Part shown: piece by piece, positions 1-5,443 of the stretch | Position numbering within the stretch: position 1 is the stretch's first letter | Layout of the letters: every line of letters starts with the position of its first letter | NCBI GenBank assembly: GCA_027079895.1 | Contig: JALWUZ010000109.1 | Location: 1 to 8,082 of the forward strand | Source of the DNA: Anaerolineae bacterium | Lineage (GTDB): Bacteria; Chloroflexota; Anaerolineae; B4-G1 | Reading direction: 5' to 3' | Length of the DNA: 8,082 nucleotides | Notes under the pieces: model-generated | What the model was told of the DNA's origin: nothing | What the model saw: only the letters and a program-made list of their open reading frames with translations | Databases searched by the model: none | Position numbers and translations under genes: made by a program

Positions 1-376
1 CCCCCAGGCGGCGGGCCTGCTGTCCCGTCAACACCCCTTTCGGCGTCGTGAGAATCGTGATCCCCATCCCACTCCGCACCCAGGGAATCTGTGACGCGCG
101 GGTATAGACCCGACGGCCCGGCTTACTCACCCGCTTCAACCCGGTGATGACCGGCCGGCGGTTCTTCCGCTCCCCGACGTACTTCAACTTGATCACCAAC
201 TGGGGCTGCGGCTTATCCCGTGTCAGGTAATAGTCCTCGATGAACCCTTCTTCCTTCAAAATCTTGGCGATCGCCGCCTTGATTTTGGAAGATGGCATAC
301 GCACGCTCGGATGACCCACCATCTGGGCGTTGCGTATGCGCGTCAACATGTCGGCTATAGGATCGGACATCGTCAT
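1..376 (-). CDS. rpsH: 30S ribosomal protein S8, C-terminus outside the window
   Basis: S8 is a primary 16S rRNA-binding protein of the 30S platform, and in E. coli the spc operon repressor. Reading the minus strand from the ATG at 376 gives 125 residues with no stop before the edge. It begins MTMSDPIADMLTRIRNAQMV, the typical S8 start. The middle reads MPSSKIKAAIAKILKEEGFIEDYYLT and RPVITGLKRVSKPGRRVYT, and the last visible residues are GMGITILTTPKGVLTGQQAR then RLG. About 7-10 residues are missing compared with full-length S8. A second ATG at 370 is possible, but GAGG lies 9 nt before 376 and 15 nt before 370, so 376 is preferred. Confidence 0.98.
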   Translation of the reverse strand, partial: MTMSDPIADMLTRIRNAQMVGHPSVRMPSSKIKAAIAKILKEEGFIEDYYLTRDKPQPQLVIKLKYVGERKNRRPVITGLKRVSKPGRRVYTRASQIPWVRSGMGITILTTPKGVLTGQQARRLG

Positions 377-405
377 CGAATAAGACCTCTTCTCGTTCTT
401 GCTGT

Positions 406-419
406 TGGCTTCGCAGCCA
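406..419 (-). other. Small GNRA-loop hairpin between rpsN and rpsH
   Basis: The transcript reads TGGCT-GCGA-AGCCA, a 5-bp stem capped by a GCGA tetraloop (GNRA class), inside the 46-nt gap between rpsN and rpsH. It lies upstream of the rpsH Shine-Dalgarno sequence (AGAGG) and lacks a T-tract. It could be a minor RNA structure or chance. Confidence 0.25.
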
Positions 420-422
420 GAG

Positions 423-605
423 TTACCAACTCGACTTCACCACGCCAGGGATCTCTCCCTTCAGAGCCAACTCCCGGAAGCAAATCCGGCACAACTGAAA
501 CCGGCGCATATACCCTCGTGGCCGTCCACAGATGCGGCACCGATTGCGCACCTGCGTTTTGTGCTTCCGACGTGTCTCTCGAATCGGCAGGCATTTTCTC
601 GTCAT
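423..605 (-). CDS. rpsN: 30S ribosomal protein S14, zinc-binding (type Z)
   Basis: S14 is a late-assembling 30S head protein. The 60-residue product is the short zinc form rather than the roughly 100-residue zinc-free form. Cysteines C23, C26, C39 and C42 form two CxxC pairs (CRIC and CRIC) around GRPRGYMRRFQL, and the end FRELALKGEIPGVVKSSW is diagnostic. The ATG at 605 is preceded by GAGGAGAG. Its position between rplE and rpsH is standard for the spc operon. An extra cysteine (C5) in the N-terminal arm is not part of the metal site. The stop is TAA. Confidence 0.99.
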   Translation of the reverse strand: MTRKCLPIRETRRKHKTQVRNRCRICGRPRGYMRRFQLCRICFRELALKGEIPGVVKSSW

Positions 606-623
606 ACTTTATCTCTCCTCTAA

Positions 624-1169
624 CTACCGACCCCGGCGGCGGAACGGCATCCCCAGCAACTCCAACAACCGCCGTCCCTCCTCGTCCGTGCGAGCCGTGG
701 TGACAATGGTGATCTCCATGCCCCGGATCTTGTCAATCGAATCGTAATCAATCTCCGGGAACACCAACTGCTCCCGCAGACCCAGGGTGAAATTGCCGTG
801 CCCGTCCAACGTATCCGGCACCCCGCGGAAGTCCCGCTGGCGTGGCAGGGCCACGTTGCACAACCGATCCAGGAACGCCCACATCCGCTCCCCGCGCAAC
901 GTCACCTTGACGCCGATCGCGCGGCCTTCCCGCAGTTTGAACCCGGCGATGGACTTGCGGGCCCTGGTGATGACCGGCCTCTGTCCGGTGATCGTCGTCA
1001 CATCCTGCACGGCGTGATCCAACGCTTTGGCGTTCTCCAACGCCTCCCCCACGCCGATGTTGACCACGATCTTGCGCAGCCGGGGCACCTCCATAATGTT
1101 GCGATACCCGAACTCCTTCAACAGCGCGGGCCGCACCTCTTCACGATAACGCTTCTGCAAACGCTGCAT
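624..1169 (-). CDS. rplE: 50S ribosomal protein L5
   Basis: L5 binds 5S rRNA in the central protuberance and contacts P-site tRNA and S13. The product has 181 residues (E. coli 179). It starts MQRLQKRYREEVRPALLKEFGYRNIMEVPRL and includes the signature KIVVNIGVGEA, the loop TGQRPVITRARKSIAGFKLREG, and the C-terminal FPEIDYDSIDKIRGMEITIVTTA. The ATG at 1169 follows AAGGAAGG with a 7-nt spacer. The gap behind rplX is only 17 nt. In E. coli the S8 repressor site lies at the rplX/rplE junction; I see no room for a comparable structure here. The stop is TAG. Confidence 0.99.
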   Translation of the reverse strand: MQRLQKRYREEVRPALLKEFGYRNIMEVPRLRKIVVNIGVGEALENAKALDHAVQDVTTITGQRPVITRARKSIAGFKLREGRAIGVKVTLRGERMWAFLDRLCNVALPRQRDFRGVPDTLDGHGNFTLGLREQLVFPEIDYDSIDKIRGMEITIVTTARTDEEGRRLLELLGMPFRRRGR

Positions 1170-1186
1170 CAGTCTGCCTTCCTTGA

Positions 1187-1567
1187 TTAGTCAATTACCT
1201 CGCCGCACTTCTTACACACCCGCACCTTGCGCCCGTCACCCAACCAGGTGAACCCAACCCGCGTGCGTTGATTGCAGTGCGGACACACCAACATCACGTT
1301 GGAGGCGTGAATCGGGGCCTCGAACTCGATGATGCCCGGCTGAATCTGCCCTCGACCGGCACTGATGGGGCGTTGGTGCTTCTTCACCAGATTGATGCCG
1401 GAGACGACCACCCGCCTTTGCCGCTCCCAATTCTGTCGCTCGCGGCGGCTCATGCGCTTCTTCCGGCGATACTTGGCGGGGAGCACGCGCTGCACCGTTC
1501 CGCGCTCGCCCCGGTAGTTACCGGCGATGACCTCTACCGTATCCCCTTTCTTGATTCGATTCCCCAC
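1187..1567 (-). CDS. rplX: 50S ribosomal protein L24, zinc-ribbon type with basic insertion
   Basis: L24 starts 50S assembly and sits at the tunnel exit. The product has 126 residues (E. coli 104). The KOW motif is at the N-terminus (KKGDTVEVIAGNYRGERGTVQRVLP), followed by the family block VVVSGINLVKKHQRP (53-67). Between them, residues 31-52 form a highly basic segment (KYRRKKRMSRRERQ onwards) about 19 residues longer than in E. coli. The C-terminus carries a CPHC/CKKC zinc ribbon (C95, C98, C118, C121), known from many non-proteobacterial L24 proteins. The start is GTG, preceded by AAGGAG with a 7-nt spacer and with no in-frame ATG nearby. The stop is TAA. Confidence 0.97.
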   Translation of the reverse strand: MGNRIKKGDTVEVIAGNYRGERGTVQRVLPAKYRRKKRMSRRERQNWERQRRVVVSGINLVKKHQRPISAGRGQIQPGIIEFEAPIHASNVMLVCPHCNQRTRVGFTWLGDGRKVRVCKKCGEVID

Positions 1568-1580
1568 TTTGCCACTCCTT

Positions 1581-1952
1581 CTACAGCACTTCCGGGGCCA
1601 GCGAGACGATCTTCATAAAGCCCTTCTCGCGCAACTCGCGGGCCACCGGCCCGAAAATCCGCGTCCCCTTGGGATTGTGACTGTTACCGTCCAGAATCAC
1701 CGCCGCGTTATCATCGAAGCGGATGGTGGAGCCATCGGGCCGCCGATACTCCTTCGCCGTGCGCACGACCACCGCCCGCACCACATCCCCTTTTTTCGCC
1801 TGGGCACGCGGAGTGGACTGTTTCACCGTCGCCACCACCACATCGCCGACCCCACCGTAACGCCGCTTCGAGCCACCCAGCACCCGGATGACCAGAATCT
1901 CCCGCGCACCGGTGTTATCGGCCACCTTGAGTCGGCTCTCTTGCTGAATCAT
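1581..1952 (-). CDS. rplN: 50S ribosomal protein L14
   Basis: L14 is a beta-barrel 50S protein at the subunit interface, partner of L19 and docking site of the silencing factor RsfS. The 123-residue product (E. coli 123) begins MIQQESRLKVADNTGAREILVIRVLGGS. It keeps the signature DVVVATVKQSTPRAQAKKGDVVRAVVVRTAKE and the C-terminal GTRIFGPVARELREKGFMKIVSLAPEVL. The ATG lies 7 nt after GGAGG and overlaps the rpsQ stop by 4 nt. The protein is standard in length and sequence. The stop is TAG, and the rplX Shine-Dalgarno sequence begins at once. Confidence 0.99.
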   Translation of the reverse strand: MIQQESRLKVADNTGAREILVIRVLGGSKRRYGGVGDVVVATVKQSTPRAQAKKGDVVRAVVVRTAKEYRRPDGSTIRFDDNAAVILDGNSHNPKGTRIFGPVARELREKGFMKIVSLAPEVL

Positions 1953-2251
1953 GACATCCCCTCCGTCGGCGGTTCACCGCCGGGCCGCTTCAGAATCTCC
2001 TCCACGACCCAACGCTTCTCGCGGCTCAGGGGGCGGGACTCGACAATGCGCACCACGTCGCCGACCCGGCAGCGATTCCCTTCGTCGTGAGCCTTGTACT
2101 TCTTGGTTCGGCGCACCACCTTGCCGTACCGCGGATGGCGGACGCGACGCTCCACCAGCACCACCACCGTTTTATCCATCTTATCGCTCACCACATTGCC
2201 GACCAGCCGCCTCCGCGCGGCTGACATCCATCCTGGTTGCTTCGCTGCCAT
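1949..2251 (-). CDS. rpsQ: 30S ribosomal protein S17
   Basis: S17 is a primary 16S rRNA-binding protein of the 30S body, an OB-fold. The 100-residue product is longer than E. coli S17 (84). The core runs from RRLVGNVVSDKMDKTVVVLVE (14-34) through KKYKAHDEGNRCRVGDVVRIVESRPLSREKRW. About eight residues at the N-terminus and a tail of about 12 (RPGGEPPTEGMS) are extra. The ATG at 2251 is chosen because GAGGAGG lies 9 nt upstream; the internal ATG at 2227 has only an AGG touching it. The TGA stop overlaps the rplN ATG (ATGA). Confidence 0.98.
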   Translation of the reverse strand: MAAKQPGWMSAARRRLVGNVVSDKMDKTVVVLVERRVRHPRYGKVVRRTKKYKAHDEGNRCRVGDVVRIVESRPLSREKRWVVEEILKRPGGEPPTEGMS

Positions 2252-2252
2252 G

Positions 2253-2465
2253 CTACGCCGCCTCCTCGATCAACTTGGCCAACTCGCGCTCGCGGAGAAT
2301 CGTCTTGATGCGGGCGATCTCCCGCTTCACCGCCTTGACCTGATTGTAATCCTCCAACCGCCGCGACGCCAAGTCCCGGCGATAAGCGAAGAGCCGCCGG
2401 TAATTATCCTCCAACTGCCCCTGCAACTCATCGTTGGACAGGGCCCGCAACTCTCGTGCCTCCAT
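2253..2465 (-). CDS. rpmC: 50S ribosomal protein L29
   Basis: L29 is a small two-helix protein near the peptide exit port, beside L23. The 70-residue product (E. coli 63) reads MEARELRALSNDELQGQL and then the signature region NYRRLFAYRRDLASRRLEDYNQVKAVKREIARIKTILRERE, all helical in character. The start is ATG with GAGGAG about 6 nt upstream. The TAG stop is one base from the rpsQ ATG (TAG-C-ATG), and its final codons supply the rpsQ Shine-Dalgarno sequence, so the two genes are probably translationally coupled. Confidence 0.98.
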   Translation of the reverse strand: MEARELRALSNDELQGQLEDNYRRLFAYRRDLASRRLEDYNQVKAVKREIARIKTILRERELAKLIEEAA

Positions 2466-2486
2466 ATCCCACTCCTCGCTCGTGAT

Positions 2487-2510
2487 CGGTCGTCAGTCGT
2501 CCGGCGACCG
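2487..2510 (-). other. Small hairpin after the rplP stop
   Basis: Immediately after the rplP TAG the transcript reads CGGTCG, a 12-nt loop, and CGACCG, a 6-bp inverted repeat. No T-tract follows; instead GAGGAG and the rpmC start come next, so termination is unlikely. It may be an RNA processing or stabilising stem, or chance. Confidence 0.3.
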
Positions 2511-2927
2511 CTACTCGGCCTCTTCCCGCTTGACGAACTGGCACTTGATGGGCAACTTGTGAGACGCCAGCCGGAACGCCTCCCGTGCCATCTCCTCCGA
2601 CACGCCGCTCAACTCGAACATAATCCGGCCCGGCTTGACGACGGCGACCCAGTGGTCCACCGCCCCTTTGCCCTTGCCCATCCGCGTCTCGGCCGGCTTG
2701 GCCGTGACCGGCTTGTCGGGGAAAATCCGAATCCAGTACTTCCCACGTCGCCGCACGTGCCGCACGATCGCCCGTCGGGCCGCCTCGATCTGCCGCGCGG
2801 TGATCCAGGCCGGTTCCAACGCCTGCAACCCGTACTCCCCAAAAGCCACCTCGACCCCGCGAGAAGCCTTCCCCTTCAGGCGACCGCGCATCTGCTTGCG
2901 GTACTTGACCCGCTTTGGCATCAACAT
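2511..2927 (-). CDS. rplP: 50S ribosomal protein L16
   Basis: L16 is a late-assembly 50S protein near the A-site tRNA elbow. The 138-residue product (E. coli 136) begins MLMPKRVKYRKQMRGR. The start may be the ATG at 2927 or the second one at 2921; 2927 fits a modest GGGGG element 6 nt upstream and the common MLMPKR form. The signature KPAETRMGKGKGAVDHWVAVVKPG is present, including R82 (E. coli Arg81, the site hydroxylated by YcfD there). The C-terminus reads REAFRLASHKLPIKCQFVKREEAE. The stop TAG is followed directly by a small inverted repeat in a 45-nt gap before rpmC. Confidence 0.99.
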   Translation of the reverse strand: MLMPKRVKYRKQMRGRLKGKASRGVEVAFGEYGLQALEPAWITARQIEAARRAIVRHVRRRGKYWIRIFPDKPVTAKPAETRMGKGKGAVDHWVAVVKPGRIMFELSGVSEEMAREAFRLASHKLPIKCQFVKREEAE

Positions 2928-2945
2928 CGTCTGCCCCCATCTACG

Positions 2946-3593
2946 CTACGGTTTCGCTTCGGGCAACACCTCGCCCTTATAAATCCACACCTTGACCCCC
3001 AGGCGACCGTAAGTGGTATGCGCCTCCGCCTGAGCGTAATCAATATCGGCCCGCAAAGTCTGCAACGGCACCCGGCCATCCCGCATCCACTGCTGGCGGG
3101 CCATCTCCGCGCCGAACAGACGGCCTTTGCACATCACCTTGATACCCTGGGCTCCGGCTCGCATCGCCGCCTGCACCGCCCGCTTCATCGCGCGGCTGTG
3201 GGAGATACGCCGTTCCAACTGACTGACGATATTCTCCGCCACCAGGCGGGCGTCCAACTCCGGCTGCTCGACCTCATGCACATCCACGGAGACCCGCTTG
3301 CCGGTCAACTCCTCCAAATCGTGACGCAATTTCTTGACGGAGGCCCCCTTCCGTCCGATGATAATGCCGGGGCGGGCCGTCCAGATCGTCACCGAGACCT
3401 GATTCGGGAAGCGTTCGATTTCCACGCGGGAAATCCCGGCCCGTTTGGTGTCCTCTCCCTCTTCGATGAGGCGGCGGATTTGCAGGTCCTCGTGCAGCAG
3501 ATTGGCGTAATCCTGTCCCTCCGCGTACCAGCGGGCCTTCCAATCCCGAATCACACCGAGCCTGAAGCCGTAGGGGTGAACTTTACGTCCCAA
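2946..3593 (-). CDS. rpsC: 30S ribosomal protein S3, TTG start
   Basis: S3 lies at the mRNA entry channel of the 30S subunit and takes part in mRNA unwinding. The product has 215 residues (E. coli 233, which has a longer tail) and starts MGRKVHPYGFRLGVIRDW from TTG. The KH domain GxxG loop is IIIGRKG (77-83). The C-terminal domain contains VPLQTLRADIDYAQAEA and YGRLGVKVWIYKGE. Two departures from the common sequence stand out. Residues 132-138 read HSRAMKR where E. coli has FRRAMKR, and residues 157-166 read GRLFGAEMAR where the usual form is GRLGGAEIAR. It lies in the standard place between rplV and rplP, 18 nt before rplP. Confidence 0.98.
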   Translation of the reverse strand: MGRKVHPYGFRLGVIRDWKARWYAEGQDYANLLHEDLQIRRLIEEGEDTKRAGISRVEIERFPNQVSVTIWTARPGIIIGRKGASVKKLRHDLEELTGKRVSVDVHEVEQPELDARLVAENIVSQLERRISHSRAMKRAVQAAMRAGAQGIKVMCKGRLFGAEMARQQWMRDGRVPLQTLRADIDYAQAEAHTTYGRLGVKVWIYKGEVLPEAKP

Positions 3594-3599
3594 GTCATT

Positions 3600-3605
3600 C
3601 CTCCC
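3600..3605 (-). promoter_or_regulatory. rpsC ribosome-binding site fixing a TTG start
   Basis: The transcript reads GGGAGG, then AATGAC, then TTG at 3593. The 6-nt spacing points to the TTG, which opens the conserved S3 N-terminus GRKVHPYGFRLG. The ATG inside the spacer (3598) is out of frame and only one base from the AGG. No in-frame ATG or GTG lies between the rplV stop and this TTG. Confidence 0.8.
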
Positions 3606-3607
3606 TT

Positions 3608-3967
3608 CTACTCTTCCTCTTCTTCGAGTACCACCGTGATGTGCGAAGACCGCTTGCGGATCGGCCGCCAGCGTCCGCGCCCGCCGAACCGTCGCCGCCA
3701 GCCCTTGCCGGGCATCACGCCGGGCCCCTCATCGGCGGTAATTCGGGCCACGAACAGATCGTCGCGCGGAATCCCGAAATTCTCCTCCGCGTTGGCGATC
3801 GCGGAACTGATCAACTTGGCTACCGGTCGCGCCGCCGCGTGAGGCATGAAGTGGAGCGTCTCCACCGCTTCGGTGGCGTACATACCGCGCACCACGTCTA
3901 TCACCCGCCGCACCTTCCGGGGCGACATCGGCAGATGTTTTACCCTGGCGATTACCTGTGTTCCCAT
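3608..3967 (-). CDS. rplV: 50S ribosomal protein L22, with enlarged tunnel hairpin
   Basis: L22 is a 50S protein whose long beta-hairpin, with L4, forms the constriction of the nascent-peptide tunnel. From the ATG at 3967 it has 119 residues (E. coli 110) and starts MGTQVIARVKHLPMSPRKVRRVIDVVRG. The core SSAIANAEENF and the end IRKRSSHITVV are typical. The hairpin between DEGP (79-82) and KRSSH (105-109) has 23 residues against 18 in E. coli. It is rich in glycine, arginine and aromatics (W90, F94, W100). The protein ends in five glutamates, an acidic tail not usual for L22. The TAG stop lies 14 nt before the rpsC start. Confidence 0.98.
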   Translation of the reverse strand: MGTQVIARVKHLPMSPRKVRRVIDVVRGMYATEAVETLHFMPHAAARPVAKLISSAIANAEENFGIPRDDLFVARITADEGPGVMPGKGWRRRFGGRGRWRPIRKRSSHITVVLEEEEE

Positions 3968-3973
3968 GCCCAA

Positions 3974-3980
3974 CTCCTCC
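3974..3980 (-). promoter_or_regulatory. rplV ribosome-binding site deciding the ATG start at 3967
   Basis: The transcript reads GGAGGAG, then TTGGGC, then ATG at 3967. The longest frame starts earlier, at a GTG at 3982, but its first codons (GTG GAG GAG TTG) are this Shine-Dalgarno sequence. The spacing of 6 nt to the ATG is near ideal, so the five extra N-terminal residues MEELG are very probably not translated. Confidence 0.8.
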
Positions 3981-3983
3981 ACA

Positions 3984-3996
3984 GCCCCGACGGGGC
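3984..3996 (-). promoter_or_regulatory. GC hairpin just upstream of the rplV ribosome-binding site
   Basis: In the rpsS-rplV spacer the transcript reads GCCCC-GTC-GGGGC, a 5-bp all-GC stem with a 3-nt loop. It ends three bases before the rplV Shine-Dalgarno sequence GGAGGAG. There is no T-tract, so it is not a terminator. It could modulate access to the start of rplV, but a stem this small can occur by chance in GC-rich DNA. Confidence 0.35.
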
Positions 3997-4002
3997 CCGC
4001 GA

Positions 4003-4290
4003 TTACTTCCGACGCCCCTTCTTCTCCTTGACGATGTGACCACGGAACGTCCGCGTGGGCGCGAACTCACCCAACTTGTGGCCGACCATGTCCTCCGTGA
4101 TGTAGATCGGCACGTGCCGCCGACCGTCATGCACCGCGATTGTGTGGCCGATCATGTGCGGGAAAATCGTCGAGGCCCGCGACCAGGTGCGAATCAGCCG
4201 CTTCTCCCCGCTCTGATTCAGCCGTTCGATCTTGCGCAACAGTTTCGGGTCCACATACGGAATCGGTCGCTTCAAGGGTGATCGTGACAT
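4003..4290 (-). CDS. rpsS: 30S ribosomal protein S19
   Basis: S19 is a 30S head protein next to S13 that contacts the A-site tRNA region and the inter-subunit bridge. The 95-residue product (E. coli 92) begins MSRSPLKRPIPYVDPKLLRKI. It holds the family signature TWSRASTIFPHMIGHTIAVHDGRRHVPIYITEDMVGHKLGEFAPTRTFRGH in full. The C-terminus is the basic tail KEKKGRRK. The start is ATG with a strong GGAGGAGAG 3 nt upstream. The stop is TAA, one of only three in this window. A small GC-rich hairpin lies in the 35-nt gap before rplV. Confidence 0.99.
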   Translation of the reverse strand: MSRSPLKRPIPYVDPKLLRKIERLNQSGEKRLIRTWSRASTIFPHMIGHTIAVHDGRRHVPIYITEDMVGHKLGEFAPTRTFRGHIVKEKKGRRK

Positions 4291-4305
4291 CTTCTCTCCT
4301 CCCCA

Positions 4306-5142
4306 CTACCGCCGCCGCTTGCTGCGCCGACGCACGATGTACTTATCGGTGCGCTTGTTCGAGCGCGTCTTCTTCCCCAGCGTCTTCTTGCCCCAGGGGG
4401 ACTTGGGACTCGGCATCCCAATCGGGGAGCGACCCTCACCGCCGCCGTGCGGATGGTCGCGCGGCGTCATCGCCGAACCGCGCACCGCCGGACGGAACCC
4501 CAGCCAGCGCTTCCGGCCCGCCTTCCCCAACTTGATGTTCCCGTGATCCACGTTCCCCACCTGGCCGATCGTCGCCATACACTCCTTGCGCACCAGACGC
4601 ATCTCACCGCTGGGCAGCCGCAGGGTCACGTAGTCCCCCTCTTTCGCCAGCACCTGGGCCGACGTTCCGGCGGAGCGCACCATCTGACCACCCCGGCCGG
4701 GGTACAACTCGATGTTGTGTACCAGCGTCCCCAGCGGAATCCGCTCCAACGGCAGCGCGTTCCCGACCCGGATCTCCGCCTCCTCGCCGCTCATCACCGT
4801 ATCCCCCACCTGCAACCCCAGCGGGGCGATGATGTACCGCTTCTCGCCGTCGGCGTAGACCAGCAGCGCGATGCGGGCCGAGCGGTTCGGGTCGTACTCG
4901 ATACTCGCCACCCGCGCCGGAATGTCGAACTTATCCCGCTTGAAATCAATCAGGCGGTACTTCCGCTTGTGCCCCCCGCCCCGGTGCCGCACCGTAATCC
5001 GTCCGTAGACATTGCGGCCGGCCCGCTTTCGCATCGGGCGCACCAGACTGCGTTCCGGCTTCGAGCGCGTGATCTCCTCGAAAGTCGAGCCCGTCATCCA
5101 GCGACGACCGGGAGAGGTCGGTTTATACGTCTTGATCGGCAT
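4306..5142 (-). CDS. rplB: 50S ribosomal protein L2
   Basis: L2 is the large, highly conserved 50S protein needed for subunit association and peptidyl-transferase activity. The product has 278 residues (E. coli 273), from ATG, starting MPIKTYKPTSPGRRWMTGS. The central RNA-binding domain contains RHRGGGHKRKYRLIDFKRDK. The C-terminal signature is MTPRDHPHGGGEGR (from residue 225), keeping the critical histidine (H232, E. coli His229). The family consensus is usually MNPVDHPHGGGEG, so T226 and R228 are variants. The tail GKKTRSNKRTDKYIVRRRSKRRR is typical. The Shine-Dalgarno GGGGTG lies in the end of rplW. The TAG stop is 15 nt before rpsS. Confidence 0.99.
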   Translation of the reverse strand: MPIKTYKPTSPGRRWMTGSTFEEITRSKPERSLVRPMRKRAGRNVYGRITVRHRGGGHKRKYRLIDFKRDKFDIPARVASIEYDPNRSARIALLVYADGEKRYIIAPLGLQVGDTVMSGEEAEIRVGNALPLERIPLGTLVHNIELYPGRGGQMVRSAGTSAQVLAKEGDYVTLRLPSGEMRLVRKECMATIGQVGNVDHGNIKLGKAGRKRWLGFRPAVRGSAMTPRDHPHGGGEGRSPIGMPSPKSPWGKKTLGKKTRSNKRTDKYIVRRRSKRRR

Positions 5143-5144
5143 GC

Positions 5145-5438
5145 CTACACCCCTTCGAAAGCCTCTAGCCGCTGCCCCGGAGCCACCGTGACCACCGCCT
5201 TCTTCCAGGCCGAACGGCGCACAATCCGCCGCCGTCCCGATGGCTTACTGGCTTTGGCCGGCATATTCATCGTGTTGACCGCCACCACATCCACGCCGTA
5301 GATCTCCTCGATCGCCCGTTTGATCTCGATCTTGTTCGCTTTGGGATGTACCCTGAAGGTGTACTGTCCCAAATCGCTGGCCTGGTAGCGCGTCTTCTCG
5401 GTATCTATCGGTCGGATGATTATCTCGTAGGGATTCAT
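5145..5438 (-). CDS. rplW: 50S ribosomal protein L23
   Basis: L23 sits beside the peptide exit port and docks trigger factor and the signal recognition particle. The 97-residue product has the usual length. It opens MNPYEIIIRPIDTEKT; E14 aligns with the glutamate (E. coli Glu18) that contacts trigger factor. The conserved KANKIEIKRAIEEIYGVDVVAVNT segment and the basic loop GRRRIVRRSAWKKAVVTV follow. The start is ATG behind GGGGTAGGTG, close to the rplD stop. It ends in TAG 2 nt before rplB, so translation of the pair is probably coupled. Confidence 0.99.
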   Translation of the reverse strand: MNPYEIIIRPIDTEKTRYQASDLGQYTFRVHPKANKIEIKRAIEEIYGVDVVAVNTMNMPAKASKPSGRRRIVRRSAWKKAVVTVAPGQRLEAFEGV

Positions 5439-5443
5439 AACAC

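Noticed and set aside
373..594. 73-codon minus-strand frame overlapping rpsN
   Set aside because: It is a shifted reading of the rpsN region and its spacer with no homology I recognise; zinc-type S14 in the other frame is unmistakable.
1170..1186. S8-binding autoregulatory site at the rplX-rplE junction, as in E. coli
   Set aside because: The gap is only 17 nt, occupied by the rplE ribosome-binding site, with no helix resembling the S8 target.
2225..2227. Internal ATG (2227) as the rpsQ start, giving a family-length S17
   Set aside because: Only an AGG touching the codon precedes it, while the ATG at 2251 has GAGGAGG with a 9-nt spacer. An S17 with a short N-terminal extension is preferred.
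2428..2940. 170-codon minus-strand frame beginning MGADDVDAKAG
   Set aside because: It overlaps almost all of rplP in another frame and runs into rpmC. Its Gly/Arg-rich sequence is a frame-shifted reading of L16; L16 itself matches its family along its whole length.
2094..3842. Long plus-strand open frame of 582 codons
   Set aside because: It lies antisense to six well-conserved ribosomal protein genes, is Pro/Arg/Leu/His-rich with no domain I recognise, and is explained by GC-rich codon bias of the minus-strand genes. The same reasoning removes the other plus-strand frames, such as 4447-5301 and 6647-7375.
3968..3982. GTG start of rplV at 3982 (adding MEELG)
   Set aside because: Those codons are the Shine-Dalgarno sequence GGAGGAG for the ATG at 3967, which gives the family-typical N-terminus.
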